A stretch of DNA of 64,000 bases from WHTK01 sp965197795 (lineage in GTDB: Bacteria; Chloroflexota; Dehalococcoidia; DSTF01; WHTK01), in the NCBI GenBank assembly GCA_965197795.1, contig OZ240228.1, forward strand, positions 2,232,001-2,296,000, read 5' to 3'. The position numbers were made by a program, and so were the translations under genes. Of the stretch, positions 1 to 8,479 are shown in pieces (within the stretch, counting starts at the first letter, position 1; each line of letters opens with the position of its first letter). The notes below the pieces were generated by a model, which made no database searches, was not told the DNA's origin, and worked only from the letters and a program-made list of their open reading frames with translations.

Positions 1-429
1 CGGGACACACTGTCGAAGGCCAACGACACGATCAACCAACTGCGCAGCGTGGTCCGGCAGATCGACGAGTGGACGAAGAGGTCAAAAGGCCAGCCTGGCT
101 CCGCGGCGATTGGCGAAGCGGCGACGAAACTTAAGACCAGTCTAGAGGCGATCGAGAGCGAGCTGATTCAGAAGGGCGCGCGCATTCCCCAGGAGGCGAT
201 CCTCAATCTCCCGAGCAAACTCAACGCGAAGATAGCCATTCTTGCGGCAGTAGTCTCCAGTGCCGATGCCGTTCCCACAAAGCAGTCATATGAAGTGCTG
301 GCTGAGCTATCGAGCCGACTCGATCGACAGCTTGAACTCTGGCGTGCCGTACAGAACCAGGAACTGGAAGAGTTGAACAGGATAGTCAGTGGAACCGGTA
401 TGCCACCGATCATTCCTCGTACCACCTGA
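1..429 (+). CDS. C-terminal end of a BNR/VPS10-type beta-propeller glycosyl-hydrolase-like protein (partial)
   Basis: The frame is open from base 1, so the gene begins outside the window; 142 residues remain. What is visible is an alpha-helical tail with regular heptad-like leucines and charged residues (RQIDEW, LSSRLDRQLELW, LEELNRIV), ending in a short Pro-rich stretch. From memory, this tail resembles the helical C-terminus found after the beta-propeller of sortilin/VPS10-like 'glycosyl hydrolase' proteins common in environmental bacteria; the catalytic part is not visible. Repeat R1 follows 45 bases after the stop. The family call is inferred from the tail only. Confidence 0.55.
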   Translation, partial: RDTLSKANDTINQLRSVVRQIDEWTKRSKGQPGSAAIGEAATKLKTSLEAIESELIQKGARIPQEAILNLPSKLNAKIAILAAVVSSADAVPTKQSYEVLAELSSRLDRQLELWRAVQNQELEELNRIVSGTGMPPIIPRTT

Positions 430-474
430 CGAGTCAGCTAAGTTGGCGCATGACATATGCGTCAACTGCGTCGT

Positions 475-597
475 TACGCCTTCATCAGCGCCTCGCGCCT
501 CAACACCCGCGGCCAGCGCAGGCTGCATCCCTTCGGCAGGCTCTCAGGACAGGCTTCATGTCCTTGGCACTTGGCGAGGAAACACTAGAGACGTAGC
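475..597 (-). repeat. Dispersed intergenic repeat, copy R1 (full length, with nested insert)
   Basis: Read on the minus strand this matches the R10 copy at 11081-11178: a left part with CCAAGGACATGAAG, then GATGCAGCCTGCGCTGG, then an end near GATGAAGGCGTAAC. A nested 24-base segment (CCTGTCCTGAG...CCGAAGG) sits between AAG and GATGCAGCC. The copy fills most of the gap 430-766. Nothing else was recognised in that gap. Confidence 0.75.
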
Positions 598-766
598 CGC
601 CGCAATTGATCCAGAATGACCGTTGTATTGGGCTCTGCTGTTCCACCCAGCTAGCGAAGCGTCAAAGGTAAGTTGCGTGTTCGCCAATCTTGAGAAACGA
701 TCCTTGCGGCATGCTTGGCTCGACTCCTCATAGCACCTAGAACGTTCTTCTCGAGGTGTTCTCGAT

Positions 767-2349
767 ATGACCCTGACCATTAAGCCCATCTATCTTGCGG
801 TCCTTGGCGCCTTCGTTGTTGGGCTCCTTGTGGCTGGCGGCGTGTTCATCGCTGCGAGTGCAGCGATGAACACGACTCCGCGAACGCCAAGTCCACGGCG
901 ATGGCGAGCCCCAGTCCCTCTGTCTCCGCAACCGCTGAGGATGCTGAGACCGCTACGCCCGAAACTACTGCCACGTCAGGAGGAGCCGGTGGAGGCGGTG
1001 GGCAAGCGACACAAGCACCAGTGCCGACCGCAGCGCCGCAAGGCGTTCAGGACGCGGCGAACCGGCTCTTTGTCGATCCTGTTCGCGGCAGCAACGAGAA
1101 CAACGGCACCACGGGAAGCCCCTTCCTCAACCTCTGGCGTGCACTTGAAGCTGCCGAGGCGCTGCAGGTGCCAGCTGAGATCTACATCGCCGGTGGTGTT
1201 CTAGAGGAGCGCAACAGGCTCCCGGACGGCGTCACTATTCTCGGTGGCTATGACTCCACGACGTGGATAAGAGATCTTGCAAACCAGGAAAGCCGCCTGG
1301 TTTCCAGCAGTCGCGTCATTACTGTGTTCGATAGTAGCGACGTTTCGGTAGATGGCTTCACCATAGAAGCAAGTGGCACTCGCAGCCGCAGTTCCTACGC
1401 GGCCTTGGTCAGCGAGTCGAATAACGTGGTATTTCGCAACGTTGTGTTCATCACCACCAATGGTTCGGATGGCGGTATTGGCGATAACGCATCGCCGGGC
1501 GGTAAGGGCAGTAACGGCGGGAAGGGCGACAATGCATCAGCCTGTCCTCCGGATAACGTTGGCGGCAACGGTGGAAACAGCCCCGGCGCCAATGGTGGTA
1601 GAGGTGGCACAGGCGGGGTCGCGGGTGGCTTCAACGGCTCGAAAGGCGGTGGTTCCGGCGGCGGTGGCAGTGGCGGGGCGGTCGGCTCCGATGGCAGTGG
1701 CGGCAAGAACGGCGGTGCCGGGCCGAATGACCCCACGGCGGGTGCTGGTGGCGGAGCCGCGGGAGTCATCGAATTGGGCCGTTACCTCCCAGCCTCGGGC
1801 ACAAGTGGTAACGCTCCAGGCGGGGTCGGCAGTGGTGGTGGCGGCGGTGGCGGCGCCATCGTCTTCGTCTGTGGCGGCGGCGGCGGCGGTGGTGCCGGCG
1901 GTGGTGCTGCTGAAGGATCTGACTTTGGCTTAGGCGGCGGCGGCGCCTTCGGCATCCTCGTTTATGAGAGCAACGTTTCGGTGATCAGCAGCAAATTCGT
2001 GATCGGTGATGGTGGTGATGGTGGCGCTGGGGGTAACGGTGCAATCGGTGGCGCTGGGGGTACCGGCGGCAGCGGCGGAGACCGCTTTGGAGCCCAGGGC
2101 GCCGGCGGCAAAGGTGGTAATGGCGGCGCGGGCTCTGACGCCGCGCCCAGCGGTGGGGGTGGTGGCGGACCATCTGTCGGCGTCCTCCGCACTCCAGCCA
2201 GCACTGTCAACGTAATAGAGAGCACGTTCGAACTCGGAACGCCCGGTGAGGGTGGTACCGGCGGTGATCCCGCTCGTGATGGGCAGGACCCCGGTGGCGA
2301 CGGTGAGCCTGGCGTCAGTGCGGAGATTGCGGTTGCCAACGAAGCGTAA
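767..2349 (+). pseudogene. Membrane-anchored, Gly-rich right-handed beta-helix protein, frameshifted near its N-terminus
   Basis: The first frame gives a start and one strong membrane segment (residues 7-32, LAVLGAFVVGLLVAGGVFIA). About 870-895 the reading moves to a second frame, which runs unbroken to 2349: a Ser/Thr/Pro/Ala linker, a domain resembling DUF1565/pectin-lyase beta-helices (FVDPVRGSN, LPDGVTILGGYD, VSVDGFTIE), and then a very Gly-rich tail of about 290 residues built of GG-N-G-G type units. The arrangement suggests a surface-exposed stalk or adhesin. The Gly-rich part resembles PGRS domains in composition only. A one-base indel near 880 explains the break; whether it is real or a sequencing error cannot be told here. 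Repeat R2 lies downstream. Confidence 0.6.
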
Positions 2350-2530
2350 CGCGTGACCGGAGACGTCCTTCGCTTCACCGTCGATGTCGGGCACTTGCAC
2401 CAAGCAAGAGCCTGGCGTCCTTCGCCAATTAGGCCAGAAGTAAGGGCCGCCGGATTGGTGCGGGGCTAGTGTTGCTTTGTGGAACTGTGGTGTTGTGCTT
2501 TGTCCGCAGCCTTAGGGCTCAGCCATCGTT

Positions 2531-2657
2531 ACGCCTTCAGCAGCCCCCGACGCCCAGCGCCGCTCTAACGGCAGGCTGCATCCCTTCGGCGGGCTCAGGA
2601 CAGGCTTGATGTCCTGGAACTCGGCGCTGGCCAAGTCAAGGTTCTCAATGGCGCCAT
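2531..2657 (-). repeat. Dispersed intergenic repeat, copy R2 (full length, with nested insert)
   Basis: On the minus strand it starts GCGCCATTGAGAACC, continues CCAGGACATCAAG, carries a 22-23-base nested insert (CCTGTCCTGAGC...CGAAGG) at the same point as R1, and ends GGGGGCTGCTGAAGGCGTAA. It lies just past the stop of the minus-strand gene 2684-3802. The rest of the 2350-2683 gap shows nothing recognisable. Confidence 0.8.
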
Positions 2658-2683
2658 CTTACTGAAGGCGGTAGCGGCACGGA

Positions 2684-3802
2684 TCAGTCCTTCACTTGTG
2701 CCTTTTCTGCCTCCTCCTCGTTTAGCACTAGCCCCAGGCCGGGCAACTGCGGCGCCAGCAGCTTCACTCCGTCCTCTTCTACAACCTTCCGCAGCCGCGA
2801 CTCGGTGAACAATCGCACCAGCAGGTCGCTGGGCCGCTGCTCGAAGTACTCAATCCACTTCACGCCTGGAAGCCCTGCCGCCATGTGCAGATGGATCAAT
2901 TGCAGGTTCCACGGCGAGACCGGCACGTTGAACGCTCGCGCCAGTCCGTGAACGCGCAACCACTCGGTGATCCCGCCTGTCACGTTCGCATTGGGCTGCA
3001 CGATGTCCACTGCACCCTGCTCGATAAGCTGTCGGAACTCGAACAGCGTGGCATGTTGCTCACCCCCGGCGATTAGCGTCCGGCCAGCCCGCCGCCGAAC
3101 CTGGATGTAGCCGGGGATGTCTTCCGGGGGAACCGGTTCCTCCAGCCAGTACACGTCGTACGGCTCCCACTTCTTCAGCTGCTCCACGGCGGTGTCGGCG
3201 TCTCAGGTGCCGTTCACATCCACCATCAGCTTCACGTCAGGGCCGATCGCGGCCCGCACTTGACGCACCCGCTCGGTTGCCACCTTCAGCGACACTGCGG
3301 TGGCCGACCCGCGTATCTTCACCGCGGTGTGGCCTTCCTTCACTAATCCCGACACCTTCTCTGCCAGCTGATCGGGCTCAAGTGCATCAGTGCACGTGGC
3401 GTAGGTGGGCACCTTCTCCCGACGGTCGCCCAACAAACTACTCACCGGCACGCCGAGCAGTTTGCCCTTCAGATCCCACAGCGCGCAGTCGATGGCGCCC
3501 TGGCACTGCAGCACCAGACCGCGCCGATCGGTGCGCCACATCGCGGCGTACATCTTCCGCCACAACCGCTCGATCAACAGTGGGTCCTCGCCCAAAAGCA
3601 GGGCGTTGAAGTTTCGGTTCACCAACGTTGCCGCTAGGTCACCCGTAGGCCCGTGAGTGCTAACGTTCGCGGTGGTGAAGGCCATCCCCTCGGGCCCGTC
3701 GTCGGTACGGACGCGGACTACCAGGATCTCCCGTCTAGCGTACCCCTCGATAGCGCTTTGATTCTCTCCGTAGCGTGCCAACGAGACGTTGGTGATCTTC
3801 AT
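2684..3802 (-). pseudogene. Mandelate racemase/muconate lactonizing enzyme family protein with one in-frame TGA
   Basis: The two open stretches 3802-3203 and 3187-2684 are in one frame, separated by a single TGA at 3203-3205. The complete product would be about 372 residues, normal for the enolase superfamily. The N-terminal capping domain (MKITNVSLARYGEN...) is followed by the barrel, with VKIRG where the KxK motif lies, metal-ligand motifs DVNG, EEP and GGEQ, and the SPWNL strand. The stop sits in DVNGT-stop-DADTAVEQ, where relatives usually have Trp (as in DVNGxWD), so a TGG to TGA change is likely. The substrate cannot be told; acid-sugar dehydratase or racemase activity is typical of the family. 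R2 and R3 flank the gene. Confidence 0.8.
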
Positions 3803-3865
3803 AGGCGGGCTCCTGGCCGCGCGTTCAATACACGCAAGCCTTGAACGGCTCAGCTTGTCTTGATT

Positions 3866-3965
3866 ACGCCTTCAGCTGTGCCCGCCGTCCCAGCGCGGGC
3901 TGCATCTTTGTCTCCCGTAACTCGCGGGTGGCGAAGTCGAGGTGCTCCACGACCTCGGCATGCTA
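3866..3965 (-). repeat. Dispersed intergenic repeat, copy R3 (full length, no insert)
   Basis: On the minus strand it begins at the stop codon of the kinase pseudogene 3963-4614 and reads GTGGAGCACCTCGACTTCGCC, later AAGATGCAGCCCGCGCTGGG, ending CAGCTGAAGGCGTAATC. It contains a local GCCCGC...GCGGGC hairpin. It occupies nearly all of the gap between two minus-strand genes. Confidence 0.75.
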
Positions 3966-4614
3966 GCAGGTGTCGGAACCTTGGGCGAGTTCTTGGAAAG
4001 CGGTTGGCGGCGGACCGTGCCTGAGTCGATCATGAATTACTGCGGCGCATTGCTCGGGAGTGAGTAGCGAGGTATCGACTTCTACATCGTAAATGCCCGG
4101 GAGGTGGACCGTGTCTTGCCATCTTTGAACCGGCCGACGTATGGGTTCTTCAGCCGTGCCGATGACATACTGGCTTTCTCGGCCGAGCTGAGGAGTCTGG
4201 CGACGTTCCATGATCGCTTCTATTGGGCAATGAACGCCGACGAATAACACAGGCAGGCCTGCTGGCCTCCCGGGCGCACTGCGTCAGGATTCGGCGCGGT
4301 ACCGTGTAACCGTCGTGGTGTCCCACATCGACCGCGACGTTTAAGCCAAGGCGGCTATGGGCAGCGATCGATTCGTACATGGCGGCGTACAGCACCTCGA
4401 CAAGCGGTTCGAGGTTCCGGCGCTCGCCTCCGGGGCGAAGACCGATGCCGGGTCGGTACCGCCCGGGTGTCACATATAGCACAAACGTATCAACGGCAAG
4501 GTTCATCCAGAGGCCCTCAAACTTCTCCTGAATGACGGTAACGATGCTCGACTTTCCCGACCATGGGGCTCCGTTCAGGATTACGATCTGGCCGGGGTCT
4601 GTGGGCTGCCCCAT
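3963..4614 (-). pseudogene. Chloramphenicol-phosphotransferase-like P-loop kinase, frameshifted
   Basis: The N-terminal frame (4614 to about 4262) carries a Walker A loop GAPWSGKSS and the family stretches RYRPGIGLRPGGER, LYAAMYESIAAHSRLGLN and VDVGHHDGY. After CAREA the reading moves to another frame, giving LPVLFVGVHCPIEAIMERR and a C-terminus ending in HDRLRHGPPPTAFQEL. Together they form one protein of about 215 residues, somewhat longer than Streptomyces CPT (about 180). CPT phosphorylates chloramphenicol; many relatives have unknown substrates, so resistance should not be assumed. A one-base indel near 4262 breaks it. R3 starts at its stop codon and the R4 fragment lies upstream. Confidence 0.75.
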
Positions 4615-4677
4615 ATCACCTCTATGAATTGGAACGGGGTTCGTACCGTATCTTGTACACGATGAATCATCGTTTTC

Positions 4678-4700
4678 CTACGCCTTCGGCAGCCCACGCT
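4678..4700 (-). repeat. Fragment of the dispersed repeat, R4
   Basis: Only the end of the repeat is visible on the minus strand (GGGCTGCCGAAGGCGTAG). It is short and could be chance, but it lies in an intergenic gap just before the tRNA-Arg relic and has the orientation of R1-R3. Confidence 0.4.
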
Positions 4701-4744
4701 GCCGCCGCGATCCTGTCGTCCAGGAGTCAAGCCGTCTAACGGTA

Positions 4745-4797
4745 AAAGTATGGCGCGTTCGGAGGGATTCCAACCCCCGACACCTGGTTTCGAAGAC
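4745..4797 (-). pseudogene. Partial tRNA-Arg(UCG) copy (3' half), possible attachment-site relic
   Basis: This stretch matches 16965-17018 with about 3-4 mismatches in 53 bases: the CCA end, acceptor 3' strand, T arm (GGGATTC/GAACCCCC) and the 3' side of the anticodon arm as far as GAAGACC. Similarity then stops, so D arm and 5' acceptor strand are absent and it cannot be a working tRNA. It lies in the same orientation as the intact tRNA 12.2 kb away. A 3'-half duplicate in direct orientation is what an element integrating at a tRNA 3' end leaves at its far end. Confidence 0.8.
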
Positions 4798-4900
4798 CTA
4801 TCGCTTACGTACCATTTGGTCAATCGGGGCCACACCCATCCGCCTGACCGTATAGAATCTCGATCTAACACACCCGGCTAGGTCGTCCCAGGAGGCAATG

Positions 4901-5695
4901 ATGGACACATCCGAAATCGTTGAGCGCTTTCTCTCCGCGCTGAAGGCGGATCCGCCGGACACCGGCGTGCTGAACGACATACTCACCCCGGGCGCAAAGC
5001 TCGAGTCGACCAGCGGCGGCACGGACGGCCGCGACGCGGTGGTGCAGCGCTTTATCGAGCCCGCCGGCCGCGCGTTTCGCGAATCGCGGTGGTCGGCGCC
5101 AGAACCAGCCGGGGACGGCCTAAAGGTCAGCGGCGTAGCCCCAGGTCTCGGTTCAGGGGGCACCATCCTCGTCTTCTACTTCGATGGCGAAAACGTGGCG
5201 CGGATTCTGCATCAGTTCTTCACAGCTCGTGTGCCTAGCAGCGGAAAGCCCATCCACCTCACGCAGGAGCTCAAGGACAAGGTCGAACGGTCCCTCGAAG
5301 AGAAGCACCCCATGGTCGTCGCTTACGTGGACGAGCGCGGCGCGCCCGTCCTCTCTTTCCGCGGCTCAATTCAGGCCTTCAGTGGCACGCAGCTGGCGAT
5401 GTGGGTCCGGCCGAAGAGCCGAATGGCCGAGGCGATCCAGAAGAACCCCAACGTGGCGCTAATCTACCGAAACGAGGACACGCACGAAGGCTTCCAGTTC
5501 CAGGGTAGGGCGCACATCGCCACCGACCAGGCCGACATTCGTCACGTTTACGAACGCTCACCGGCCATCGAGCGTGAGCGCGACATGGCTCAGCTCGGGG
5601 TCGCGGTGATCATCGACCTCGACCTTGTGGAGGGTGGCTTCGTACGTATCAAGAGGGAGTCCGAGCGCGTGCAAATGGAGCGTAACGAGGCTTAG
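4901..5695 (+). CDS. NTF2-like domain fused to a pyridoxamine-5'-phosphate-oxidase-like flavin-binding domain
   Basis: Two domains are seen. Residues 1-115 have the SnoaL/NTF2-like pattern (EIVERFLSALKA, LNDILTPGAKLES, GRDAVVQRFI, VLVFYFDGENVARI). Residues about 125-260 resemble the PPOX split-barrel family (HPMVVAYVDERGAPVLSFRG, LAMWVRPKSRMAEAIQKNPN, FQFQGRAHIA), which usually binds FMN or F420. The ATG at 4898 is only 2 bases from the AGGAGG at 4890-4895; the in-frame ATG at 4901 is better spaced, so it is chosen. The exact reaction is unknown. No operon partner; repeat R5 lies about 220 bases downstream. Confidence 0.8.
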   Translation: MDTSEIVERFLSALKADPPDTGVLNDILTPGAKLESTSGGTDGRDAVVQRFIEPAGRAFRESRWSAPEPAGDGLKVSGVAPGLGSGGTILVFYFDGENVARILHQFFTARVPSSGKPIHLTQELKDKVERSLEEKHPMVVAYVDERGAPVLSFRGSIQAFSGTQLAMWVRPKSRMAEAIQKNPNVALIYRNEDTHEGFQFQGRAHIATDQADIRHVYERSPAIERERDMAQLGVAVIIDLDLVEGGFVRIKRESERVQMERNEA

Positions 5696-5915
5696 CCTAG
5701 CAGCTTCGGGACGCCGGAACTCAGCCATCGTCCCCGGCGGCGCTTGGTCATCTAGGCTGCCAGCCCTGAGGGTGCGGGAGCGCCAGCTTCGGGCGGCACC
5801 GGCAGAGAAGCTGCCGACCAACCAGTCGCCGGATGCGTTCGCTGGTCACGACAGGATTCTTTGGTGGAGAGGCCGCCTGTCAATTTCAACTAACACCTTC
5901 GCCCGATCGTGCGAC

Positions 5916-6006
5916 TACCTAGCTTCCGCCGTCTCTAGTACCAGGACATGAAGATGCAGCCTGCGCTGGAGAGGGCGCTGGGGCGACGGAGGCTGCTGAA
6001 GGCGTA
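5916..6006 (+). repeat. Dispersed intergenic repeat, copy R5 (near full length)
   Basis: It shares CCAGGACATGAAGATGCAGC, GCGCTGGAGAGGGCGCTGGG and GGCTGCTGAAGGCGTAG with R10; the left arm is more diverged. It lies in the 5696-6209 gap, which otherwise holds only the R6 hairpin. Confidence 0.8.
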
Positions 6007-6136
6007 GGGAAGGAGGGGGTTACCGCTGACCGACGGCATTGCTGTAGGTGTCGCAATCTATGCTGTGATCTATGGCCTCAACCAACAGCGCCAACTGCGG
6101 GCGGATACTTAGTGGCGGGCAGGACTCTGCGGCACA

Positions 6137-6173
6137 GGGAGCTGCTGAAGGCGTAGACCGCGTAACAGCTCCC
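6137..6173. repeat. Repeat fragment R6 inside a hairpin between genes
   Basis: GGGAGCTG (6137-6144) and CAGCTCCC (6166-6173) form an 8-bp perfect inverted repeat around a loop of 21 bases that contains CTGAAGGCGTAG, the end of the dispersed repeat. It lies 37 bases past the stop of the minus-strand reductase 6210-7031 and could serve as its transcription terminator, although there is no T-run. Confidence 0.5.
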
Positions 6174-6209
6174 TCGAACACATCGGGAGTTGCCCTATCC
6201 ACCCTACGT

Positions 6210-7031
6210 CTACTCGGACGGCTCAGCCCAGGCTCGCGACCTGCCCTGAGGGACGCCGACTTCGAGTCTGATCACCTGCTCTGCGGTCAGGCTCCAGCCA
6301 GACGCGTCGCAGTTCTCTGCAATCCGATCAGCACTGTCAGACTTCGGTATCACCACTACGCCGGGGCGCGTCAGGCACCAGTTCAGCGCCACCTGGGCCG
6401 GCGTCCTTCCAACTTCGCGGGCTACGGACTCGAGGGCTCGAAGACTCTCACCGCGAAGCAACTCCCCTTCCGCAAAGGGGCTATACGCGATCACGGTGAT
6501 CTGATTGGGCTGGTAGAAGGACGCGAGGTCCTTCTCGATGTGGCGATCGAGGAGACTGTATTCGACCTGGTTGGCAACGATCCGGTACTTCGTCATGGCT
6601 GCCTGGGCGCTTTGGAGCTGCTGCCGCGAGAAGTTACTCACCCCGATGAAACGGACCTTGCCCATATCGACCAGTTCCTCCATCGCTCTCATCGTCTCCC
6701 CGATCGGCACGGCAGGGTCCGGCCAATGGATCTGGTAGAGGTCGATGGTAACGACTCCGAGGCGCCTGAGGCTCGCGTCTGCAGCTTTGAGGACTTGGTC
6801 GTAGCGGAGGTGCTGGCCGGAGACTTTAGTCGCGAGGAATACGCGATCACGGCGGTCATGGATCGTCTTACCGACGCTCACCTCGGTACCATATGCCTCG
6901 GCGGTGTCGATAACGTGTGCACCGAGCTCTATGCCGCGCTGGAGCGGCCCCACGCCCCCTCGGTACTTCCAGGTCCCGAGGCCCACCTCCGGGATCATCA
7001 GGCCGGTAGCACCAAGCTGTCTCAGTTCCAT
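6210..7031 (-). CDS. Aldo/keto reductase family oxidoreductase
   Basis: A complete 273-residue TIM-barrel reductase. The catalytic residues are visible: Asp and Tyr in DTAEAYG, Lys in LATKV, His in IHWPDP. The signature VRFIGVSNFSRQQL follows, and the NADPH-binding tail has VVVIPKSDSADRIAENC. Length and start (MELRQLGATGLMIPEVGLGTW) fit the family, whose members reduce aldehydes and ketones with NADPH; the substrate cannot be predicted. It stands alone, with R6 past its end and R7 upstream. It is one of the few unbroken genes in this part. Confidence 0.9.
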   Translation of the reverse strand: MELRQLGATGLMIPEVGLGTWKYRGGVGPLQRGIELGAHVIDTAEAYGTEVSVGKTIHDRRDRVFLATKVSGQHLRYDQVLKAADASLRRLGVVTIDLYQIHWPDPAVPIGETMRAMEELVDMGKVRFIGVSNFSRQQLQSAQAAMTKYRIVANQVEYSLLDRHIEKDLASFYQPNQITVIAYSPFAEGELLRGESLRALESVAREVGRTPAQVALNWCLTRPGVVVIPKSDSADRIAENCDASGWSLTAEQVIRLEVGVPQGRSRAWAEPSE

Positions 7032-7154
7032 GAGGTGCAGTTTCTCCCGTCTTCAGGAATAGAATGCTCCGCCAGCACAGGTTACACGCAGAGGAACAGA
7101 ATCGCTGAGATCGGCGTTTGCAGGGGTCGCGGTTACCTGAAAGCCAACTCCTGG

Positions 7155-7207
7155 CGCATGGCCTGCACCGGAGCGGGCACTGGGCCGTCGAGGGCTGCTG
7201 AAGGCGT
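7155..7207 (+). repeat. Dispersed intergenic repeat, 3' part only (R7)
   Basis: The stretch from CATGGCCTGCACCGGAGCGG to AGGGCTGCTGAAGGCGTGA aligns with the right half of R10. The left half is absent; similarity begins at the point where R1 and R2 carry their nested insert. Located between the reductase start and the lipoprotein gene. Confidence 0.65.
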
Positions 7208-7259
7208 GACGATGCTATATGGCCCTTCGCCCTAACGAGGATTTGCTAAGCTCGTCCAA

Positions 7260-8273
7260 ATGAAGTTCGCAATCATCCTGTTTACTTCGTTGCTCCTTTT
7301 CACTGCTTGTGGCAGTGGTGGAGGTCAGGAGACCAGCGACCCGGCATTAGTGGCCTTACAGCTTGCCGAAAGCGTAGATGAACAGCTGGGCGCCGACAAC
7401 GGTTTCAACGCAATCATCTACGCCTGGGAGCGTGGTTACAGTAATTCGCAGCTGTTCAATGCGATTGATCACACGCGATTGCTAGGCAACGGGTTCTTGG
7501 CCACTCTTGTGAGCGGTTACCAGGTGCCTGCTGGCCCTGCTCTTGGCTTGGTTCTGCTGCCTGAGGAGGCTCATCACCATTTCCGAAGCGTAGCGTTTAT
7601 CTCTCTTGAGGATGCGTCGGCAATCCGGAGGATAGCAGCTGGTACGAGGGCAGTAGACAAGGTGCCGGTAGGTCAAGGTGTTGGAGGCCGCCAGCAATGC
7701 GATGCCCGATCTCCAGCAAAAGAAGGAGTACATTGCTGTCCTCTTTCTGCTAACTCAAAGCCAAGGCTATTCAGCGGCACAAATTATCGAGGTCATACTC
7801 TTCGGCGCCATGGTTGATCGCGAGAGTTACGAGAACTTGCCGAAAGAATGTGAAGTGTTCTTACGAGACCTCACCGGTCAAATCATTGAGCCGGATTCGG
7901 ATGCTCGGTGTAAAAGCGAATACGTCGATTTAGCGAGAACAGAATCCCTCCAAGGTGAGAGTCAGACCACGAACCAAATGAGCGTTCTCCGGCCTCAGAC
8001 CAAAATGCTCCCTTGATGATCCTGGAGACGATCGCTTCTTTAGAAGACACGGGATGCAATAAAGGAACTGATGGAGACACTCAATGCAGTTACTCAATTG
8101 AGATAACCGTTAGATACAACATTGGCTCCGAGCCTTTGGCCGAGGTTGAGTGCTTTGTCGTGAACCAGGTACCGTACCTGAATCCGGTTGAGCCCGATCA
8201 GAAGAAACTTTCAACCCCGACTGGTGAGGTCACCTTGGGGCCAAGGGCCGAGGGGTTTTCCCGCCCTAGCTAA
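7260..8273 (+). pseudogene. Secreted lipoprotein of unknown function, two frameshifts
   Basis: The start MKFAIILFTSLLLFTACGSGGG is a typical lipoprotein signal with lipobox LFTAC, so the product would be anchored outside the membrane. The first frame runs to about 7670 (SLEDASAIRRI...), the second covers about 7678-8016 (QKKEYIAVLFLLTQSQGYSAAQIIEVILFGAM), and a third, 8013-8273, covers a Cys-containing stretch (SYSIEITVRYNIGSEPLAEVE). No family was recognised. The three pieces are in order and on one strand and are read here as one decayed gene; the last piece could be separate. Repeat R8 begins exactly at the final stop. Confidence 0.55.
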
Positions 8274-8328
8274 GATGCAGCCTGCGCTGGAGCGTGCGTT
8301 GGGGCGTCGAGGGCTGCTAAAGGCGTAA
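8273..8328 (+). repeat. Dispersed intergenic repeat, 3' part only (R8)
   Basis: AAGATGCAGCCTGCGCTGG through GGGCTGCTAAAGGCGTAA. The repeat begins at the stop codon of the preceding gene. Its left boundary (AAG/ATGCAGCC) is the same point at which R7 and R9 start and R1/R2 carry an insert. Confidence 0.75.
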
Positions 8329-8479
8329 GTCACACGATTTGGTCATCGTGTCGGTCCAATTGACCCCCTCAATCCCTGAGGCTCCGTGGCTGAGCGCACG
8401 TTACCGATAGAGATCGCTCTGCTAGTTGAAAATCCATTAGACTCCACGTCACGTAAACGGGAGAGTTTGGGGTTTCCGG

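Noticed and set aside
6072..7235. 387-codon plus-strand frame opposite the aldo/keto reductase
   Set aside because: It is the antisense of a clear enzyme gene and has no recognisable protein features.
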